Shown one piece after another: positions 20,501 to 30,348 of a stretch of 31,005 bases of DNA (the first letter of the stretch is position 1; every line of letters begins with the position of its first letter). The notes beneath the pieces were generated by a model. It saw only the letters and a list, made by a program, of their open reading frames with translations, had not been told where the DNA came from and ran no database searches. Source of the DNA: an uncultured Alkalilimnicola sp. (lineage in GTDB: Bacteria > Pseudomonadota > Gammaproteobacteria > Nitrococcales > AK92); NCBI GenBank assembly GCA_937951875.1, contig CALGAN010000085.1, positions 1-31,005 of the forward strand, in the 5' to 3' direction. A program made the position numbers and the translations under genes.

Positions 20501-20519
20501 GGTGCGCGACGTGCGCACC
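20501..20519. repeat. Small inverted repeat in the glnB/acyltransferase spacer
   Basis: GGTGCGC and GCGCACC separated by GACGT, seven paired bases. It could be a protein-binding dyad or chance in GC-rich DNA. Confidence 0.3.
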
Positions 20520-20708
20520 TGGCGAAATGCCGTCGGCGGCACGCCTCCACACTGTCCGCATAGGATCGATGCCGAACCGAAAGGCGGAGCTGGCTAGCTT
20601 AGCGACGCCTCGCAACCGCCTCAAGGCGCGCGTTCGGCTCCGCCGTAGACCAGCCGCGCCTTCGCGTCGTATGCTGTGCGCGCACAGCTGCCTTACTGCA
20701 TTAGGACG

Positions 20709-22769
20709 ATGCAAGAAAGAATGACAAGGACGCGCGTCATACCGTGCCCCGCCACGCGGTCGCCCGCCCAACCGGATCACGTCCCGCGGCTTGCGTTCCG
20801 CCCCGACATCGAAGGGCTGAGAGCGATCGCCATCCTGCTGGTGGTGGCCGCCCACGCCAAGCTGCCCGGCTTGGCGGGAGGCTTCATCGGCGTGGACATC
20901 TTCTTCGTGCTTTCCGGCTTCCTCATCACCGGCCTGCTGCTGCGTGAGGCGGAAGCGACCGGCACGATCGATCTCACGCAATTCTACGCCCGCCGCCTGC
21001 GCCGCCTGTTGCCCGCCCTCGCGGTCGTGATCCTGGCCACGATCGCCGCCGCGGCGCTGCTGCTGGCGCCGATGGAGCAGGTCGGGCAGATCCGCTCGGC
21101 CGCCGCCGCCGCGCTCTGGGCAAGCAACCTGGTGTTCGCGTTCGCCAATCTGGATTACTTCGGCCCGACCGCGGAAACGAACCTGTTCACCCACACCTGG
21201 TCGCTCGGCGTCGAAGAGCAGTTCTATCTGATCTGGCCGCTGCTGTTCATGTTCCTGCTCGGCGCCTGGCGGCGACGGCGGGGAGGCCCGCTCAAGCGCG
21301 GGCGGCTCGCCGCCGGGCTGATCGCGATCGTCGTCGTCACCGCCGCCTTGTGCGTTTTCCTGACCAGCGTCAAACCGACCTGGGGCTTTTACCTCATGCC
21401 GGCGCGGGCATGGCAGTTCGGCATCGGCGCGCTGCTCGCGCTATCGCTCCTGCCCGCGGACGCGGACAAGCCGACCGCCGACCTGGCGCCCGGCCGCCGG
21501 TGGCTGCTGGTCGTCGGCGGCTATGCCGGCATCGCCTTGATAGCGACCGCGGCTCTCCTGCTCGACCCCACCGTCCCCTACCCCGGCGTGGCGTCTTGGC
21601 TGCCCACCGCCGGCGCGGCGCTCGTCATACTGTCCGGCGCCGCAGCGTCGCCCTGGAGCGTCTCGCGGGTGCTCGCCCTGCCACCGTTGCAGACGCTCGG
21701 CAGGCTCTCGTACTCGTGGTACCTGTGGCACTGGCCGGTGCTGCTGCTGGGCGCGACCGTCACGGTCGGCGACGCGCCACCGCATCCGCTGCTCCTGGCC
21801 GGTATCGCGCTCGCTCTCGCCTACGCGACTTACCACCTGGTGGAAGCGCCGATCCGCTTCACCACCGGGCCGCTGCGCCTGTCACGCTATCTCTATCCGG
21901 CCGCCGCGACGGCGATGGCCGCCTTGGTGGCCGTTTCGTTCGGCTGGCGGACCGCCGCCAAGGCCTGGGCGCAGATGCCCGAGCAGCGGCCGTTCGAAGC
22001 CGCGCGCCGTGATCTCCCGGAGATCTACCCGCTCGGGTGCGACGGCTGGTTTCACAGCGCCGAGGTCAAACCGTGCCTATTCGGCTCCGAGCGCGCCGAG
22101 AAAACGGCGGTGCTGATCGGCGACAGCATCGGCGTGCAGTGGTTTCCGGCGGTCGCCTCGCTGGTGAGCGACCCCGGCTGGCGGCTGGTCGTCCTGACCA
22201 AATCCGCCTGCCCGATGGTCGAGCAGCCGTTTTTCCTCGAACGCATCCGCAAGCCCTACACGGTCTGCGATTCCTGGCGCACCGCGGCCCTCGACGAAGT
22301 GGCCCGCTTGAAGGCGGACGTAGTCTTCATGGGGTCGGCGAAGTCCTACCCGTTCGACGGACGGCAGTGGACGGAAGGCAGCGTCCGCGTCCTGGAACGC
22401 ATCGCCCCGCATGCGAAACGGGTGTACCTGATCCAAGCGACCGGGACGCTCGACACGGACGGCCCGATTTGCCTGGCACGGCATGCGTGGCGCTCGCCCA
22501 TGCTGCCGCAGCCACCGCCCTGTGCGAAGAACGGTAGCGACGAACGGGCGCAACAGGTGAATCAGTGGCTGCGCCAGGCCGCGTCCCGATTCGCGAACGT
22601 CGCGGTGCTCGACCTCAATGCAGCGATATGCCGCGACGGCGTCTGCCGAGCTCGCGTCGACGACATCGTGGTCTACCGCGATGCGGCGCATCTATCGAGC
22701 CGGTTCGTCTGGACGCTCAGGGACGTGTTCGCCGACGCCGTTCGCGCCGCCGGCGGCTGGGTGGAGTAG
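20709..22769 (+). CDS. OafA-like acyltransferase 3 / SGNH membrane protein
   Basis: A predicted membrane O-acetyltransferase acting on a cell-surface glycan such as O-antigen, exopolysaccharide or peptidoglycan. The 686-residue protein has an N-terminal acyltransferase-3 domain. It opens FRPDIEGLRAIAILLVVAAH with the conserved Arg and His, then GGFIGVDIFFVLSGFLIT and HTWSLGVEEQFYLIWPL, with about ten hydrophobic helices up to residue 410. A periplasmic SGNH domain follows, with GDS at 471-473 and the Asp658/His661 pair in DAAHLS, so both catalytic halves look intact. The true substrate is unknown. The start is uncertain: ATG at 20709 or 20721, neither with a well-spaced ribosome binding site. 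It stands alone between glnB and sucCD and ends in a good terminator, so it looks like an added single gene. Confidence 0.9.
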   Translation: MQERMTRTRVIPCPATRSPAQPDHVPRLAFRPDIEGLRAIAILLVVAAHAKLPGLAGGFIGVDIFFVLSGFLITGLLLREAEATGTIDLTQFYARRLRRLLPALAVVILATIAAAALLLAPMEQVGQIRSAAAAALWASNLVFAFANLDYFGPTAETNLFTHTWSLGVEEQFYLIWPLLFMFLLGAWRRRRGGPLKRGRLAAGLIAIVVVTAALCVFLTSVKPTWGFYLMPARAWQFGIGALLALSLLPADADKPTADLAPGRRWLLVVGGYAGIALIATAALLLDPTVPYPGVASWLPTAGAALVILSGAAASPWSVSRVLALPPLQTLGRLSYSWYLWHWPVLLLGATVTVGDAPPHPLLLAGIALALAYATYHLVEAPIRFTTGPLRLSRYLYPAAATAMAALVAVSFGWRTAAKAWAQMPEQRPFEAARRDLPEIYPLGCDGWFHSAEVKPCLFGSERAEKTAVLIGDSIGVQWFPAVASLVSDPGWRLVVLTKSACPMVEQPFFLERIRKPYTVCDSWRTAALDEVARLKADVVFMGSAKSYPFDGRQWTEGSVRVLERIAPHAKRVYLIQATGTLDTDGPICLARHAWRSPMLPQPPPCAKNGSDERAQQVNQWLRQAASRFANVAVLDLNAAICRDGVCRARVDDIVVYRDAAHLSSRFVWTLRDVFADAVRAAGGWVE

Positions 22770-22788
22770 GCTCAAGAGGTGGATAACC

Positions 22789-22813
22789 AAAGGGGGCGGA
22801 ACGCCCCCTTTTT
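22789..22813 (+). terminator. Rho-independent terminator of the acyltransferase gene
   Basis: AAGGGGGCG (22790-22798) and CGCCCCCTT (22802-22810) form a 9-base-pair stem with a GAA loop, followed by further T residues. It lies 20 bases after the stop. It might also help end sucCD transcription from the other side, where the stem reads through to TTTGG only. Confidence 0.9.
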
Positions 22814-22889
22814 CGTGCCCTCGCGCCCGGAACCGGGCGCGGGCGAGGAGCAGCCTCTCTCGCGACCGGGCAAGGCCAGCCCAGGCGGA

Positions 22890-23762
22890 TCAGCCGGCGA
22901 AGATTTCCTTCATCCGCGCGCCGATCTCGGCCGGCGAACGCACAGTGACGACGCCGGCGGCCTCGAGCGCCGCGAACTTGTCCTTGGCCGTGCCCTTGCC
23001 GCCGCTGATGATGGCGCCGGCATGGCCCATGCGCTTGCCGGGAGGCGCGGTGACGCCGGCGATGTAGCCGACCACCGGCTTGCGCACGTGCGCCTTGATG
23101 TACTCGGCGGCCTCTTCCTCGGCGGTACCGCCGATCTCACCGACCATGACGATAGCCTTGGTCTGACGATCGGCCTCGAACAGCTCCAGGCAGTCGATGA
23201 AGGACATGCCGTGGATCGGGTCACCGCCGATGCCGACGCAGGTGCTCTGACCCAGACCGATGTCGGTGGTCTGCTTGACCGCCTCATAGGTCAGGGTGCC
23301 GGAGCGCGACACGATGCCGATCGAGCCGGGCTTGTGGATGTGGCCGGGCATGATGCCGATCTTGCACTCGCCGGGGGTGATGATGCCCGGGCAGTTGGGC
23401 CCGATCAGACGCACGCCGGTGCCCTGCAGCGCCGCCTTGACCTTGAGCATGTCCAGCACCGGAATGCCCTCGGTGATGCAGGCGATGATCTTGATGCCGG
23501 CGTCGGCGGCTTCGAGGATCGCGTCGGCGGCGTAGGCGGCCGGCACGTAGATCATGGACGCCGTGGCGCCGGTGGCCTTGACCGCGTCATGGCAGGTATC
23601 GAAGACCGGCAGCCCCAGGTGCTGATCGCCGCCGCGGCCCGGGGTGACGCCGCCGACCAGCTTGGTGCCGTAGGCCAGCGCCTGCTCAGAATGGAAGGTG
23701 CCCTGCTTGCCGGTGAAGCCTTGGCAGATCACCTTGGTGTTCTTGTCGACCAGAATGCTCAT
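22890..23762 (-). CDS. sucD: Succinyl-CoA synthetase subunit alpha SucD
   Basis: With SucC this converts succinyl-CoA to succinate with formation of ATP in the TCA cycle. The 290 residues hold the CoA-binding Rossmann domain (ICQGFTGKQGTFH, then GGVTPGRGG) and the ligase domain. The active-site His247, which is phosphorylated in catalysis, lies in GKRMGHAGAIISGGKGTA. GAGGA precedes the ATG at 23762. It follows sucC by 22 bases. The sucAB-lpd genes that accompany sucCD in enterics are not here; instead the pair lies beside pilS-pilR, as in Xanthomonas relatives. Confidence 0.97.
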   Translation of the reverse strand: MSILVDKNTKVICQGFTGKQGTFHSEQALAYGTKLVGGVTPGRGGDQHLGLPVFDTCHDAVKATGATASMIYVPAAYAADAILEAADAGIKIIACITEGIPVLDMLKVKAALQGTGVRLIGPNCPGIITPGECKIGIMPGHIHKPGSIGIVSRSGTLTYEAVKQTTDIGLGQSTCVGIGGDPIHGMSFIDCLELFEADRQTKAIVMVGEIGGTAEEEAAEYIKAHVRKPVVGYIAGVTAPPGKRMGHAGAIISGGKGTAKDKFAALEAAGVVTVRSPAEIGARMKEIFAG

Positions 23763-23784
23763 GTGTCGAATCCTCGCTGGGCGC

Positions 23785-24954
<1,170 letters not shown>

Positions 24955-25032
24955 GGGACGCGGCTCCGTACCCCTGGTGAAGAGAGTGGCAATTCTGTAT
25001 CAAACGCTGCTGCAAGGCAAAAACACAGGCGC

Positions 25033-25051
25033 GCAAGTGTGCTCCACTTGC
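25033..25051. repeat. Inverted repeat between sucC and the pilS operon
   Basis: GCAAGTG and CACTTGC are separated by TGCTC, a perfect seven-base dyad in the divergent promoter gap. It is a possible operator for either direction; no regulator is recognised. Confidence 0.4.
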
Positions 25052-25088
25052 TTGTCTGATGGAAGAAGAGCCGGGAAACTAGTCGGTT

Positions 25089-25304
25089 ATGAGCAAACTA
25101 ATATTGATAATGCTCGTGATCGGTGCGGCCATCTGGCTGTATCGGCGCCATACCCAGAGCTCCCCGGCGCAACGACCGGCCTCGCGACGGCCCGCCAGTG
25201 GCCGCGAGACGACCATGGTGCGCTGCGATGCCTGCGGCGTGTTCGTGCCGGAGTCGGAAACGCGCCGCGACGGCGAGCACCGCATCTGTCAACGGCACGT
25301 CTGA
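25089..25304 (+). CDS. PP0621-type small membrane zinc-binding protein
   Basis: A 71-residue protein with one N-terminal transmembrane helix (LILIMLVIGAAIWLY, residues 4-18), an Arg/Pro/Ser-rich linker, and a small metal site formed by Cys46, Cys49, Cys67 and His70 (CDAC ... CQRH). Proteins of this form, named after Pseudomonas putida PP0621, are found next to pilS in several gammaproteobacteria; their function is unknown. The ATG at 25089 has only a weak ribosome binding site (GGGAAA). It lies 12 bases before pilS and is probably the first gene of the pilS-pilR operon, which suggests a link to pilin regulation or redox or metal sensing. That link is inference. Confidence 0.75.
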   Translation: MSKLILIMLVIGAAIWLYRRHTQSSPAQRPASRRPASGRETTMVRCDACGVFVPESETRRDGEHRICQRHV

Positions 25305-25316
25305 CGGCGCCCGCAC

Positions 25317-26923
25317 ATGAGCACCGCCCTACCGCAACCCGAGCAGATGACGCGCACGGATGCCTACACCTGGCGGCCGCTCGCCATCCTGAGCATCTAC
25401 CGGATGGTGATCGTCGCCTCGATAGTCGCGCTGTTCTTCGGCACCCGCGGCACGCCGTTCATGGCGACGGCGCGGCCGATGCTGTTCCTGACCACCGCGG
25501 TGGTCTACCTGGCGCTCAGCGTGATCCTCTACCTGTTGGTGCGCATCCGCCAGCCGGGCTTCACGATCCAGGTCTACAGCCAGATCAGCCTGGACATCGT
25601 CGCCATCGGCGCACTGATCCTTACCAGCGGCACCCTGGGCGACGGCATGGGCGCGCTGTTGGTGGTCGCGATCGCCGGCGGCAGCATCCTGATGCCGGTG
25701 CGCATGGCGGCACTGTTCGCGGCGCTGGCGTCGCTGCTGCTGCTCGCCACCCAGGTCCTGGCCGACCTGCGCGGCGAAACGCTGCAGATCGGCTACAGCC
25801 AGGCCGGCTTCCTCGGTATCACCATCTTTCTCACCGCGCTGCTCTGCAGCCTGCTGGCCAAGCGCGCCCGCGCCAGCCAGGCGCTCGCCGATAGCCGCGC
25901 CGCCGACGTTCAGCGCCTGGAGGCGCTGAACGGGCACATCGTGCAGCGCCTGCAGTCCGGCGTGCTGGCGGTCGACGGCGACGACCGGGTGCTCCTGATG
26001 AACGCCGCCGGCTGGGAGCTGACCGGCCGTCCGACGGAATACCGCGACCGCCAAGTCGGCACGTTCGCGCCCGCGCTGGCGGAAGTGCTGGCGGCGTGGC
26101 GCGCGAGCCCGGCCACGGCCCCCGACAGCGTCGTGCTCGACAGCCGCGAGCTGAGCGTGCGCATTCGCCGCCTCGGCGTGGACAATGACGATGATCTCCT
26201 GATCTTCCTGGACGACCAGGCCGCGCTGCGCGCCCAAGTGCAGCAGGGCAAGCTGGCGGCGCTCGGCCGGCTGAGCGCTAGCGTCGCCCACGAAATCCGC
26301 AACCCGCTGGGCGCCATGCTGCATGCCGCCCAGCTGCTGCAGGAAAGCGAGGCGCTGTCCAGCGCCGACCGGCGGCTAATCGAGATCATCCTCAAGCAGG
26401 GCGCGCGCCTGAACCGGACGGTGGACAGCGTGCTGACGCTGTCTCGGCGCCAGGCGGCGAAGCCGGTCCGGCTCCAGCTCAAGGATTGGCTGGACGGCTT
26501 CATCGAGGATTTCCGCGCCCAGTTCCCGCAGGCGCAGCCGCGCACCCTGACGGCGGCGGTCTCGCCGCCGGATCTGGCCATCGAGTTCGATCCCGATCAC
26601 TTGCACCAAGTGCTGTCCAACCTATGCCGCAACGCCGTGGACCACGGCGGCAAGAACGGCGTCTGCCTGCACATCAGCGCTCACAACTACCACGGCCGGG
26701 TATGGCTGGAGGTGGCCGACGACGGCAAGGGCATTCCGCCCGAGGCGGCGCAAAAGCTGTTCGAGCCGTTCTTCACCACCTCCTCCAGCGGCACCGGGCT
26801 GGGGCTGTATCTGTGCAAGGAACTGTGCGAGAGCAACCGCGCGCGCCTGGAGCTGGCGCCTAGCAAGTACGGCGCGCGTTTCCGTATTTCGATGAACGCC
26901 GTGACCAAGGAGGTCACCCCCGC

Positions 26924-26927
<4 letters not shown>
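25317..26927 (+). CDS. pilS: Sensor histidine kinase PilS
   Basis: The membrane kinase of the PilS-PilR system that controls pilin transcription and, in Pseudomonas, senses pilin in the inner membrane. It has 536 residues. About six transmembrane helices lie in residues 20-190 (RPLAILSIYRMVIVASIVAL onward), followed by a PAS-like linker. The kinase core has phospho-acceptor His325 in VAHEIRNPLG, the N-box CRNAVDHG with Asn439, and the ATP-lid boxes DDGKGI (468) and GTGLGLYL (492). The ATG at 25317 is 12 bases after the PP0621-type gene. The stop overlaps the pilR start (ATGA), so the two are translationally coupled. Confidence 0.95.
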
Positions 26928-28269
<1,342 letters not shown>

Positions 28270-28273
<4 letters not shown>

Positions 28274-28324
28274 CAAAATTTGTCACCTTCGCGTCCCAAG
28301 TTGACATTTATTGACACCTGTCAA
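28270..28324. promoter_or_regulatory. Probable PilR binding sites (upstream activating region of pilA)
   Basis: A cluster of five TGACA/TGTCA pentamers. GTGACAAA-A-TTTGTCAC (28270-28286) is a 17-base dyad overlapping the pilR stop; a single TTGACA lies at 28301; TTGACA-CC-TGTCAA (28311-28324) is a second perfect dyad. P. aeruginosa PilR binds TGTC-type repeats, and these sites lie 60-115 bases before the -24 box, a normal enhancer distance. Confidence 0.65.
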
Positions 28325-28383
28325 CCCCCGGCACCGCCGCGAAACCCGCGTCATCGCTAATATGAGAACAGGCTCACGATTGT

Positions 28384-28400
28384 CGGCACGCTTCCTGCTA
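28384..28400 (+). promoter_or_regulatory. Sigma-54 (-24/-12) promoter of pilA
   Basis: CGGCACG-CTTC-CTGCT matches the consensus TGGCACG-N4-TTGCW except at two positions. The invariant GG (28385-28386) and GC (28397-28398) are at the exact 12-base spacing. Transcription would start near 28410 and give a leader of about 93 bases before pilA. The gene for the cognate sigma-54 activator, PilR, lies directly upstream. Confidence 0.75.
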
Positions 28401-28502
28401 GGATTCAGCAGGCGCACTGAGGAATGTTGCTGACCGGAGACAGTCATCAGCAGACCGAAGTCGCGACCGAACACGCAAGAAGGGCACTTTCGGAGAACAC
28501 TA

Positions 28503-29033
28503 ATGAAAAAGACTCAACAGGGTTTCACGCTGATTGAGCTGATGATCGTGGTGGCGATCATCGGTATTCTGGCTGCCGTGGCCATCCCGCAGTATCAGAA
28601 CTACGTCGCCAAGTCCCAGGTCGCTCGCGTGATGAGCGAAACTGGCGCGCTGCGCACTGCCATCGAGACCTGCATGATGGAAGGCCTCGACCACTCCAAG
28701 TGCCAGCTCGGTTGGACCAAGAGCAACCTGATCGGCCAGGAAGAAGGTAATGGCAGCGGCGACAACAATCCGGGTGCCGGGGATCCGCCGGCGTCGGGCG
28801 GGGGCGGCGGCGGTAGTGGCGACGCGCTCCAGGTCCAGGAAGGTCTGCGGGTCACGATTGACCTCGAGGAGAACACGGCCTCTATCGAAGCGACGTTCGG
28901 CGGCAGCGCCAGCTCCGCGATCAACAACAAGACGCTGACCTGGACCCGCAACAACGAAGGTTCCTGGAGCTGCGCCACCACGGTCGATCCGAAGTACGCT
29001 CCGTCGGGCTGCTCGGCCGATCCTGAGACCTAA
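28503..29033 (+). CDS. pilA: Type IVa major pilin PilA
   Basis: The pilus subunit, 176 residues. The type III leader MKKTQQG is cut before Phe by prepilin peptidase, leaving FTLIELMIVVAIIGILAA with the key Glu5. The hydrophobic helix anchors the pilin in the inner membrane before assembly. Two C-terminal cysteines (in WSCATT and SGCSAD) form the usual D-loop pair, and two more Cys lie at about residues 57 and 67. Unusually, an acidic Gly/Ser/Pro-rich stretch (EEGNGSGDNNPGAGDPP, then a run of six Gly, about residues 80-107) interrupts the globular part. GGAG precedes the ATG at 28503. The gene is driven by the sigma-54 promoter and PilR sites upstream and is closed by a terminator. Confidence 0.95.
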   Translation: MKKTQQGFTLIELMIVVAIIGILAAVAIPQYQNYVAKSQVARVMSETGALRTAIETCMMEGLDHSKCQLGWTKSNLIGQEEGNGSGDNNPGAGDPPASGGGGGGSGDALQVQEGLRVTIDLEENTASIEATFGGSASSAINNKTLTWTRNNEGSWSCATTVDPKYAPSGCSADPET

Positions 29034-29064
29034 TCGACGAAGACTCATCGACTCTAGTAATCAC

Positions 29065-29094
29065 AGTGCCGGGCTTGTCCCGGCACTTTTGTTT
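29065..29094 (+). terminator. Rho-independent terminator of pilA
   Basis: AGTGCCGGG (29065-29073) and CCCGGCACT (29079-29087) form a 9-base-pair stem with loop CTTGT, followed by TTTGTTT. It lies 31 bases after the pilA stop and just before the serine hydrolase gene. Confidence 0.9.
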
Positions 29095-29112
29095 GCACCG
29101 ACAAGAAGAATC

Positions 29113-30348
29113 ATGCGCGTAGCACGCCGCCTTGCCGATGGAGCAGTGGTAGTTGGACTCGTCTTGATAGTCGGATTCATCGCCCATCTCTACATCTCCG
29201 ACTACAAAAGGCTGCGCCGTCTTACCCACCCCATTGAAGCATTGATCGCTCGTTCGTCGATCGATTGCTCGAAGGACGCGCCGCAGTGGATGCGCGTAGC
29301 CCTTGAGGAAAGCACCCGATTTTCCTTGGCGGGTCAGCTTTCATACATCGCGCCGAATGGTGTGAATCACAGTTGCACGATGGGGTGGCGCGGCGAGATC
29401 CTGGTTAGCGACCGTGTAACCCGAGAGTCATACTTCCGTCTCGCCAGCCTTACAAAAGTTCCGACCTCGCTGATGTACGCCAAGCTGGTACGGGAAGGAA
29501 AGCTAAAGGGCGAGCAGCGCCTGATCGACCTTTTCCCCAACGAGACACCCCTAAAAGACATTCGAATTGCGAAAGCACAGATCGAGCACCTTCATCGGCA
29601 CACTACCGGTTTCGACAGGCGAGTGACCCCCGACCCGATGTTCCGCTTCAAACAGCGGTCCTGGTGCCCGTCAACGCTCGAGAACTTGTATCGAGTGATG
29701 TTGGATTTTTCCCCGGGTGAACGATCCGCCTATTCCAACATCGAGTACTGCCTGCTCGGCGAGATCATCGCGAAAACGCATGGAACCGATTTCAAGACGG
29801 CGGCCAGCGACTTACTGAATCTCTCGAATTACGACCTAGCCTTTATCAGCACGGGCTACTTGCCGCGCGAGGTCGAATATGACTTTCGCAATACCGGCTT
29901 CTACGGACCGAATTATCCTGAATATTTCAACTTCGACGATGCTGCGGCTGCAATATCGCTAGCGGGGACCGCAGATGCCTACAGCCGTTTGATCTACGAC
30001 AACAAGAACCTGCTCAGCGAACTGTTCGCGCTCGACCTAAGCGCTCTCGGTTGCCGACCGAACACCTTGCGCTCCTGCTACTACTACTCGATGGAGCCGA
30101 TGAAAAAAGACGGTGGGATACTGATATTCGCCCACCCAGGGAACATATGGGGTGCGACGGCCTTCATGGCTATCGACGAGTACGGCGGCGTGCTGACGTG
30201 GGCAGGAAAGGGCTCGCCCCGTCAAGATTCACTGGAAGCGTTCGACTCGCTCAAATGGAGCTTTTATGACAAGCTCAACGGACATTACCAAGAAATAGGC
30301 AGCGCCCAAGACGCGCCGCCCATGGACTTCCAAACCAGGTCGAATTAG
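29113..30348 (+). CDS. Membrane-anchored serine hydrolase, beta-lactamase/DD-peptidase family
   Basis: 411 residues with a single N-terminal transmembrane segment (DGAVVVGLVLIVGFIAHLYIS), which would place the rest in the periplasm. The penicillin-binding fold motifs are present: SxxK as SLTK (Ser112, Lys115), YxN as YSN (207-209), the HRHTTG segment near 161-166 typical of class C-like members, and HPG (341-343) in the place of the KTG box. Such proteins act on D-amino-acid peptides, esters or lactams; the substrate here is unknown. I start at the ATG at 29113, which follows AAGAAG; a TTG at 29089 lies inside the terminator and is unlikely. The gene lies 79 bases behind pilA, and its codon use is less GC-rich than that of its neighbours, suggesting transfer. 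Confidence 0.8.
   Translation: MRVARRLADGAVVVGLVLIVGFIAHLYISDYKRLRRLTHPIEALIARSSIDCSKDAPQWMRVALEESTRFSLAGQLSYIAPNGVNHSCTMGWRGEILVSDRVTRESYFRLASLTKVPTSLMYAKLVREGKLKGEQRLIDLFPNETPLKDIRIAKAQIEHLHRHTTGFDRRVTPDPMFRFKQRSWCPSTLENLYRVMLDFSPGERSAYSNIEYCLLGEIIAKTHGTDFKTAASDLLNLSNYDLAFISTGYLPREVEYDFRNTGFYGPNYPEYFNFDDAAAAISLAGTADAYSRLIYDNKNLLSELFALDLSALGCRPNTLRSCYYYSMEPMKKDGGILIFAHPGNIWGATAFMAIDEYGGVLTWAGKGSPRQDSLEAFDSLKWSFYDKLNGHYQEIGSAQDAPPMDFQTRSN

Larger units (their letters stand above)
20378..20708. other. Intergenic region between glnB and the acyltransferase gene
   Basis: About 330 bases without a convincing gene. On the glnB side it contains a 9-base-pair hairpin (20447-20471) in the presumed leader and a second hairpin, GGTGCGC-GACGT-GCGCACC (20501-20519). 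No strong promoter match is seen in either direction. Confidence 0.5.

Noticed and set aside
22822..22841. Strong GC hairpin between the acyltransferase terminator and sucD as a sucD terminator
   Set aside because: CGCGCCCGG/CCGGGCGCG pairs well but leaves only a two-base loop and is not followed by a T-run on the minus strand.
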